DNA of 64,000 bases from assembly GCA_000467715.1 (NCBI GenBank), contig AJFK01000258.1:1-64000 (forward strand), given 5' to 3'. The position numbers and the translations under genes are program-made. Below the pieces are notes generated by a model, which saw only the letters and a list, made by a program, of their open reading frames with translations, was not told the DNA's origin and ran no database searches. Shown in pieces: positions 56,523-64,000 of this stretch; the first letter of the stretch is position 1, and the number at the start of each line of letters is the position of its first letter. This DNA comes from Hysterium pulicare CBS 123377 (Eukaryota > Ascomycota > Dothideomycetes > Hysteriales > Hysteriaceae).

Positions 56523-59500
56523 ATGGCAGAACCACCTCCCGCCCCAGACGAAGCTCATACGCCGAAACCCTTCGCAACCCGCCTTAGACTCGCCCTTGGA
56601 CCATGGACCGTACACTTTCAGACGCCGGGCTACATCAAAGATGAAACGATGCAAATGCTGGAGCTAGGTGTGTGTAAGAAAACACTGGAGGAGACACGGC
56701 GGAGTCTGGAAGTCCGGTGTGTGCTCATGGAGGCAGATCGACCTCAATTTACAACCAAACTAACATTCTACAGCGAAGAAATAGGATCGTCCCCTGAGAC
56801 CTGGAAAGAGCTAGGTGAGCTGCTCGAAGCTGCCGTCCCGTCCCTAGAGAAGCGATGTTTCGCTGCTCCGGATCCTGCCACCCCAGAATATGAAGGCCTT
56901 TCTGGGCCGCTAATTGCTTCATACTCCTCGGATCTCCTCAAGGACCTGGAAAGATTGAACACTGCCATTTCAATAGCGCGGAATGTGCTCACTATTGGGG
57001 ACGTGGCACAGAATCTTTCTGCAAAACAGCAATTCGATCAGGAGGTATTTAAGCTTATAAGCGTTTGTGTGAAAGTGACAGCCAGAGGCTACGATGGAGA
57101 GGCAGGGTCCGCGGATGAGGATAGGTGGCAGTCCGTGATCAACACTTTCAAGAAGCTTTTGATTACATGTCTCCAGTTCCTAAACAACATGGTCGCCCGT
57201 AACGAACGCCGAAAATTAATGCTATGGGTCGAGCTCTTCGACAGCTCCTCCGACAGCATGATGCCGAATTTCACCGATCTGAAGAGCAAGCTTGAACAAT
57301 GGCCCCGGTTTGATGAGAAGCTGGTGCAAACTTTGAGCAATACTCTGCTTCCACTTCCGAACATTGATCCAAAGGTTGCAACCCGGTCGGATGCAGATTC
57401 CAAGCCCGTACAGCAGCCTGCTTCGTCTCCATTTTTGCTATATATTGGGAAAATGGGTACAGAAATAAAGCGCTATCTTAACGAAAAGGGTGAGAAGGCT
57501 GGTGCGACAGAGATCGCCACTGAATGTAAGAGGAGGTGGCAATCTATGCCTGAAGAAGAGAAAACTGTAAGTTCGACTCAAAAGGGTCATTGCAAATGAC
57601 ATGCTGAAGCAAGCAGAAATGGAATATGTTATATGCGGATATCATCGCCAAATATCGAGAGGAACTGGCCTCCTCTAGCTCATTCAAGAATGTCGTGGAC
57701 CAGCACGCTAAGAACGAAGAAAATGTTCAGGCACTCGCCCGCAGCATCAGCCAACTTCAGATTGAGGTAGATAAAATAAGGAAATCTGTTGTTGCTAGCT
57801 CGAAAGCTTCCGCTAACATCGAGGAAAAGGCTTCGGATGCTGCAGACAAGAATGGTAAAAACCCGGCTCTTCCTCCCCTTAAAGAGAATCATCCTTACAT
57901 CCCGATAACTGCAGAGATGCCCGACGCTCCGCCTGCCAACGAGGCCGATTTCCGCATGACTTATGCTGCATCTTACGGAGCGGAAATCCTGCAGCAGGGA
58001 AAAGATGATCTCATGAAGCGCTTAGAAACCTTTTCAGAACGTCCTTCAGTTGCGCAGGCGAGCCACGTTGCTTCGCCATCTTCCCCTGCGGTGTCCCCAA
58101 CATCCCCGGTGGAAGGCAATTCTAGGAGTCTGATCCCTGGCACCGTCAGTGATGAGGATGAAAGCGAAGATGATGACTATGTTGTGCCCGGGGATGATGG
58201 TCGCGGCCTACTTACTGATGTTCCATTGATCCTAGGTCCGACAGAGATAGAGGTCCTTCCCATGGTCATTATGTCTGGTATTGTTCCTCCAAGTGAAGGC
58301 ACTCCTGGTTATGGTTCCAGTCATGATGAAATTATCGCTATTAGGAACATGCATACAGTACGATGTCATCTACTCCTCGCGCAAGACAACGGAAGAAATC
58401 TTCTTCGCGAGCTCCTCATATTTGTTGCAGCATGGGATCTCAGGGAAGAAGAACTTTACTTCAAGTTCATGGTTAAGATAATGGAGGCAATTCTATCAAA
58501 CGGCCTGATGCCATTCTCTTACCATGCATTCAGGGAGTAAGTTGGTTCCATTGTTAGTGTCTGCAGCGATCGCTAACAACGCCTCAGGTCTAAAGACATC
58601 ATCTCTCCCGCACAAGCAGTTATCATGAAACTGCTCACGAACATCTTCCGTGCTCGCCAGGCGTCCCAAGTCTCCCAGAATATTTCTAGAGCAAAAGCCT
58701 CTTATAGAGAACGTGGCTACCCAATGCGAGTAGACGTACACATGGTCAATTTTCTTTTGACCGAATTCAGACGACACATCATACCTCAGACATGCGCGTT
58801 GATCTTCTTACAAGGCCAGATCCACGCTGGTCACGCCCACCCTGAGGACTTTCCCCTAAATCTTTGGGATATGGAGAGGATGTACGAAGGCGTCTATCAG
58901 TACCTAGAATTCTTCGCGATCCTAACAGAACACGAAGTATGGAAGAGTATGATGGCTGAGTGGGAGATCACAAGTGAACTTGTGACTCTGTTGAAAGAAT
59001 TGGACGCAGCGATACCAAAAGGTCAACTTCCTGTGGCTCCACTCGCTTCATCATCTGCTCGTGGCAGCTCCCGGAGTCCACATCTCGAAGGTGGCGCTGT
59101 TCAAAATTCTACTGGCGCTGCACCAGTTGCAGTAGAACGTCCGTATGATGTCACAACTGGGCAAGCCGCAAACCCCGTTTCAGAAACCTATCCGGAGCCG
59201 CGACCGTACATAGACGAATCGCAGGATGAGCCATCTGATTTTGAATGGCGGAATTTGAAGAAATTAGCCGTGCTTGTTCTGTCGTCGCTCGTTTGGAAGT
59301 CAAGGCAAGTTCAAGATCAGGTCCGTCCTCTCGGAGGCATTGAAGCCATTCTCAACTGCTGCACTTACGACGAACACAACCCTTACATCCGCGAACACGC
59401 CATCATGTGCCTCCGCTTTCTCTTGGAAGGAAATTCGGACAACCAAGATCTTATCCGGCAACTAGAAGCTAAAGGAGTCGTTCCCAATGAGGTCCTCGAT

Positions 59501-59752
59501 CAGCACGGTTACGAGACTTATATGGACTCGAAAGGCCAAGTGATGTTACGACGGAAAGAGGTTGTAAAGTCCAACCCCCCCGGAGCTGGAAAAGGGAAAC
59601 AGATCGCTAACCCGAAGGACCCAAAAGATTTCGAAGTACTAGTCCAGCAGGTCATGAGGGATCTGCCGACGCGGGTACAGGGCGCAAAATATGACGCCGA
59701 AAAGGCAGCGGCACTAGCGAAATTAGACAAGGCTTTTGATGGACGTAGTTAA
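56523..59752 (+). CDS. Ataxin-10/CTR86-domain protein with an HMG-box-like segment
   Basis: Three exons (56523-57566, 57617-58536, 58588-59752) give 1042 residues in one frame. The C terminus (about 876-970) has FEWRNLKKLAVLVLSSLVWK, RPLGGIEAILNCCTYDEHNP and REHAIMCLRFLLEGN, diagnostic of the Ataxin-10 domain found in yeast Ctr86. Upstream is an armadillo-like helical region (MEAILSNGLMPFSYHAFRE; SPAQAVIMKLLTNIF). Around residues 300-372 lies SPFLLYIGKMGTEIKRYLNE, then ATECKRRWQSMPEEEKTKWN and YADIIAKYREEL, which looks like an HMG-box; it spans the first intron. An N-terminal helical part and an acidic Ser/Pro linker (about 500-570) complete the protein. Ataxin-10 proteins act in cytokinesis or septation; the HMG-like part is unexpected, and this may be a fusion. 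Confidence 0.85.
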
Positions 59753-60100
59753 GCTTGAAGCACCGGAGTTCGAAAGATTACACTAGAGAGGTTAGCTTAT
59801 TCGCTCCACCGTCATTGGCGAGAAGTATTTGAGCAACCTCACAGAAGAAAAGATATCCGACGCAAATAGAGGGTATAAGTAACATCCTGAACCCGTAAGC
59901 CTGCACGACAGGACCGGTGAGGACCTGCGGAGGCTATTTGAGAGGGTTTCGAAGGATAGAGGCTTCTCCCAATCCAAGATACAACCATATCTCGGGAGCA
60001 GCCATAAGCGATCATGGTATCGTATTCATAGTCCAAAATACTACACCCACACCATCCCACTTACATCACATCCTCAAAAGCTAAACGATGCCAATACCTT
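59753..60100. other. Convergent intergenic region
   Basis: About 350 bases between two stops. No gene seen; holds 3' UTRs. Confidence 0.5.
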
Positions 60101-61000
60101 TTACAGGTCCCGCCCATCACGCCCTCCTGCGCCATAATATCCCGTATCATATCTGAACTGCTCCCCGGGTACCTGATACCCGAACTCACCGTTCTGGTTC
60201 GCCTTCACTCTCTCGAACCTACTACTTGATCCTTCCGAGTAGGACTCCAGCGCCAGAACTAACTCGGACTCCTTGAATGCCCTTCTATCGTCACTATCTC
60301 GCATCTGGTTGTATGCACCGCGGCGGGTGGCACGTCGGTAGACGCGGAGGTCTAGGAGGGTTGCTAAGAGGGTGGATACACTACACAAGATAAGTTAGAT
60401 TGGAATTGTTATTCGGATTCGCGATCGATCACTTTGGTCTTGGGAGATAAAATCAAATATTTGAAGGGTTGCCTGAAGCGGTGGAAGAGAGCGAAAGAAA
60501 GGACCCACATACAATCCCACCACGGTGAAAGCATATAGACTCTTATAAAGCCGGCAAACCATCACTCCCGTTGGATCTTCCCAGTTCGTCTTATTGCAGA
60601 TATGCCCGAGAGTGCCACTGCTCCACCATGTGAGGAGCGCAAAGCCGACTGTCCAAAATAGTAGGAGACTGCTATTCAGTATGACGTTTAGACGGGGATT
60701 GAGGCCGAAGCAAACGTGAAGCACTATCGTTACGCTCAAAGATACGATTGTCAAGAGTGAGACAGTCAAGAGCTTTGATATGATTAGTCTCGTCGCCTAA
60801 TTTCATTGCGAACTCTGGGCTGGGGAGAGTGTTACAAGTATGAATGTCCACGGGAGATGGTAATGGTCATGCGAGAGGTGCCAGAGGAAATAGAACATTA
60901 TAGATGCCACGACTAACGAGGACAGGAGCTGAGCTAGGCGGAGAGAGTGGAAGGGGAGGAAGGGGTAGTTGAAGTGGCTTTTGCGGGATTGGTGAGGCAT
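60101..61000 (-). CDS. Four-helix membrane protein (MARVEL-like), unknown function
   Basis: Three exons on the minus strand (60836-61000, 60513-60772, 60101-60380) give 234 residues. Four hydrophobic helices are visible: LAQLLSSLVVASIMFYFLWH, LLTVSLLTIVSLSVTIVLHV, LNSSLLLFWTVGFALLTWWS and LYAFTVVGFVSTLLATLLDL, the last formed across the second intron. A loop with CNKTNWEDPTGVMVCRL carries two cysteines. The cytoplasmic tail is charged and polar, ending GYYGAGGRDGRDL. The layout fits fungal MARVEL-type proteins, which sit in the plasma membrane or in vesicles; no specific role can be given. The first intron uses GTAACA with an ACTAATC branch site. Confidence 0.8.
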
Positions 61001-61836
61001 ATTTTGCTATCTTCCCAGGGAGTTGATCTAAAAGAGAATTAATGCGACGCTTATTCTAAATGAAACGAAGGGAGAAATCGAATATAAGTGTAGTTGTAGT
61101 GTTTAGTCAAGGATGTACTTAGGGGTCTTGGAGATGTTCAGCTGAAAGCGAGCCCCTTTCAGCCCAGCGCCACGTTCCTGGGCGTTCGTGTAAATGCATC
61201 GAATGGGAGAAGAGTCTGTGAACCTTGCTCTTGATCATGAAACGTGAAGCAAGCGAACTTTGTGTTGGTGTTTCTTCGCCCTTACCAGTGTCTTGATCGA
61301 AAAGAGAAGGCTTTGTGGATCACGATTTCGACGTTCGCTGGGGGCTAGCTACTCCTCGCGATTCACATTACCAGTGATGCGGACAGCTAAGGGAGTAAGT
61401 ATGAGGTTGATACACAGCCCAGACCTAACGAAATGAAACAACCAGTGACCGTATCAAGATAGATCTGAATCTGGTGTTCAAGTGGGGCACCATCCGAGCG
61501 CGACTCTCTTTGTCATTTGGAAGCAAAAAATCATCTTCGTCGTTTTCAGGACTTAACGCGGAAAGTCCAGCCCTTATGTCCAGGTCTTTAAGGGAAAAGG
61601 AAATCAAGATGAATCTTAATCATCCATCCTACCGACGTTGGTTAAGGGTCGGGTGGCATGATAGATTACTAAACCTCCGCGCTCATCTAGGTATATGTCA
61701 GCACGATTCTCTAAGCAGTACCTCGGGAGTAGAGTTGCTGTCATCGTCTTCAAAGACACATGTGCAAAAACATAGGGATTCACTATAAGGCCGCCATAAT
61801 ACGACTTAGAGTTCGGTTCCACGCGCAATTTTCAAT
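61001..61836. other. Divergent intergenic region
   Basis: About 840 bases between divergent starts. Overlapping short ORFs on both strands at 61425-61828 lack motifs. Promoters of both neighbours lie here. Confidence 0.5.
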
Positions 61837-63753
61837 ATGTTCTCCCTGGGAATGCCCTGGTCCTCAGGGGAGGAGAAGATGCACGAATTGATGCGCGTCC
61901 CCGCTCACGACAATCCTACCCAAACTGGATTATCAGCGCAAGCTTCATTCATGCTTCAAAGAGCGCCTCTACTCGCTATCGGAACTTTGGACTCTCGAGG
62001 CCGTCCTTGGGCGACGCTTTGGGGTGGCGAACCAGGATTCTCGCAGTCTCTGGGTTCAGGCATTGTTGGCACGAGAACTATGGTTGACGGGAAGAATGAT
62101 CCTGTTGTACAAACGCTGACTGGAGGGAAGGGTGGTGGAGAAGTTGTGAAGAGTGAAGGATCGGGGAGCATGGTCGCCGGCTTGGCCATAGATCTTATGA
62201 CGAGGAAAAGAGTTAAGATTTACGGTAGGATGGTAGCAGCTGCGTTGGGGAAGGTGGAGATTGACGAAGAAGACCCACCAGAAGCATGGGATCCGAGCTC
62301 TGGGGTCAAGAGCCAAGAGCAGTTGCAGCTTGTTACACGGATCGAACAGAGTCTCGGTAAGTCATCTCACGGTCCGAAAATGAGGGTTATAATGATGTGA
62401 TGGCGTGGTTTAGGCAACTGTCCCAAATATCTAAATCAAAAGGATATACGTCCAGCAATAGTGTCTTCGAAACTTCTATCCCAATCGCCTAATCTTAGCT
62501 CAGAAGCACTAAAGCTCTTAGCCAAAGCAGACATGTTCTTCATCGCCAGTTCCAACTCAGACTACGACATGGACTGCAATCATCGAGGCGGACCTCCCGG
62601 CTTCGTTCGGGTCCTTTCAAACTCTTTGTCCGGCGCTGAGATTGTGTATCCTGAGTACAGTGGCAATCGACTTTACCAGACTCTAGGCAATCTCCAACTA
62701 AATCCTGTTATTGGGCTCACAGTCCCTAACTACGAGACTGGAGATGTGCTGTACACAACCGGAACTGTTGAGATCTTGATCGGAAAAAATGCTGCAGCCA
62801 TCCTGCCGGGTTCTAATCTCGCCATTAAGATCAAAATTTCCGAAGCAAGATATGTCCAGTCAGGTCTTCCTTTTCGTGGCACATCAAAAGATCTCTCCCC
62901 CTACAACCCTATCGTACGTCTCCTAGCAAGCGAAGGCAACCTCAAAACCTCGCTACAATCTTCCCCCACACAGATCGCTCATTTAATATCAAAAACGCAA
63001 CTCACGCCCAGGATTCGCCGCTTCCGTTTCTCAGTGACTGAAAAAGTGAAGTATGCCCCAGGCCAATGGGTCGCACTAGATTTCTCGCGCGAGCTCGATT
63101 TCGGATACTCACATATGCGGGACGATGATCCGAGGAGTTTGAATGAGGATTGGATACGTACCTTTACCATTTCATCGCCTCCGACCTCAAATCCCGCGTC
63201 AACGTCGACAGAGGAAACAGAAAGGGAATTTGAAATTACCATTAGGAATGTTGGACCTGTGACCTCCTTTCTCTTCCAACAAGCATCGCATTCGGGGCTG
63301 GAGATCCCGTTACGAGGTATTGGTGGAGATTTCAGGATAGAGCAAGATGACGAGGAAGGAGTGACCACTTCTTTTATTGCTGGTGGTGTCGGTATAACAC
63401 CTCTATTGGGCCACTTACCTACGCTTGATCTTTCGCGTCTTCGATTACTTTGGACGATCCAAGTAGATGATATACCGCTTGTGCTTGATGTTTTCAAGCA
63501 ATATCCGGGCCTCAGTCCCTCCACAAGGATTTTCGTTACTGGGGTCACTTCGGAGCTAGAGTGGCAGGGTATGTTACATAACGTAGGAGTTCGGTATGAG
63601 AAGAGGAGGATAAGGAAAGAGGATCTGCGGCCATTAGGAGAGGGATCTAAAACAGCGAAGAAATGGTATCTGTGTGCCGGGCGAAGCTTAAGGAAAGAAG
63701 TCTTGAATTGGCTAGATGGGCAAAAGGTTGTTTTCGAGGATTTTGATTATTAA
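61837..63753 (+). CDS. Flavin oxidoreductase: PNPOx-like domain fused to ferredoxin-reductase-type FAD/NAD module
   Basis: Two exons (61837-62356, 62414-63753) give 619 residues. The N-terminal half resembles pyridoxamine-5'-phosphate-oxidase-like flavin-binding split barrels (SAQASFMLQRAPLLAIGTLD; RGRPWATLWGGEPGF; LAKADMFFIASSN; NHRGGPPGFVRV). The C-terminal half is a ferredoxin-reductase type module: RIRRFRFSV and APGQWVALDF at about 373-395, RTFTISSPP for FAD, and SFIAGGVGITPLLG (about 495) for the nucleotide. No 2Fe-2S CxxxxCxxC motif is seen at the C terminus, so electrons probably pass between the flavins. This two-domain arrangement is a known fungal FAD-binding oxidoreductase type of uncertain substrate. 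The intron rejoins SLGNCPKYLNQKD in phase. Confidence 0.9.
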
Positions 63754-64000
63754 GGATCTTTGCTGGCATCATTTGGCTATAATATAACATCATTGTCTCC
63801 CTTAGCCGGAGCCCCGCCCCGTCGAATTGTGGCTTGCCAGCAGTGTTAGTTATCCTTTGGCAATGTCTTTTGTGTAGCTGAATTGAAAAGTAGCGATAAA
63901 AGTGGTTCAGGACATATATGTGTCTTGGTTGCTCGCACTCGATACGGCTGCGGCGATGCATGCATGCCTGAGTCACACATTCTACCCCACCCGCATGCTT

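Noticed and set aside
62979-63548. 189-codon minus-strand ORF
   Set aside because: Antisense to the FAD/NAD module of the oxidoreductase.

Overview
The window looks like nuclear DNA of a filamentous ascomycete (Pezizomycotina; a leotiomycete is my guess, from general gene style only). Genes are split by short introns of about 48-170 bases with GT..AG ends and CTAAC/CTGAC-type branch points. Both strands are used, and several families are typical of filamentous fungi: rhodopsin-like seven-helix receptors, LaeA-like methyltransferases, UstYa-like oxidases, MFS permeases and a secreted glucoamylase. Exon models below were rebuilt by hand from splice signals, frame continuity and family motifs. 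No transcript or database evidence was used.

Region by region. 1-7.5 kb: a gene tail, a Git1-like glycerophosphodiester/phosphate permease and a seven-helix receptor-like protein. 8.5-15.9 kb is a housekeeping block: PEX11 (-), cap methyltransferase ABD1 (-), proteasome subunit RPN7 (+) and alanine aminotransferase (+). 16.6-24.6 kb is the most interesting part: an FAD monooxygenase, a 14-exon LaeA/UMTA-like methyltransferase, a 70-residue secreted precursor peptide with two repeats separated by a Lys-Arg site (not an annotated-looking ORF; found only after splicing by eye), a UstYa/DUF3328-type oxidase with both HxxHC motifs, and a GNAT acetyltransferase. Together these resemble a dikaritin-like fungal RiPP cluster with an unfamiliar core. 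25.6-29.6 kb: a second seven-helix protein with a probable GC-AG intron, and an amino-acid/choline-type permease whose ORF is interrupted by a 199-base insertion flanked by 9-base direct repeats. 30.1-41.9 kb: a glucoamylase with CBM20, two MFS transporters and a Gly-rich protein, separated by 2-3 kb gene-poor stretches.

42.3-64 kb returns to housekeeping and conserved fungal genes: BUD22-like, an orphan six-exon gene followed by degenerate tandem repeats, a large Gln/His-rich protein, TFB3 (TFIIH/CAK assembly), URI1/BUD27-like prefoldin protein, an F-box/2EXR-like protein, an Ataxin-10/CTR86-domain protein carrying an HMG-box-like segment, a four-helix membrane protein and a two-domain flavin oxidoreductase.

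How the genes may act together: in the 16.6-24.6 kb group the precursor would enter the secretory pathway, be cut after Lys-Arg by a kexin protease, be oxidatively crosslinked at the Tyr of each repeat by the UstYa-like protein, and be tailored by the monooxygenase, methyltransferase and perhaps the acetyltransferase. This is inference from gene content and is not demonstrated.
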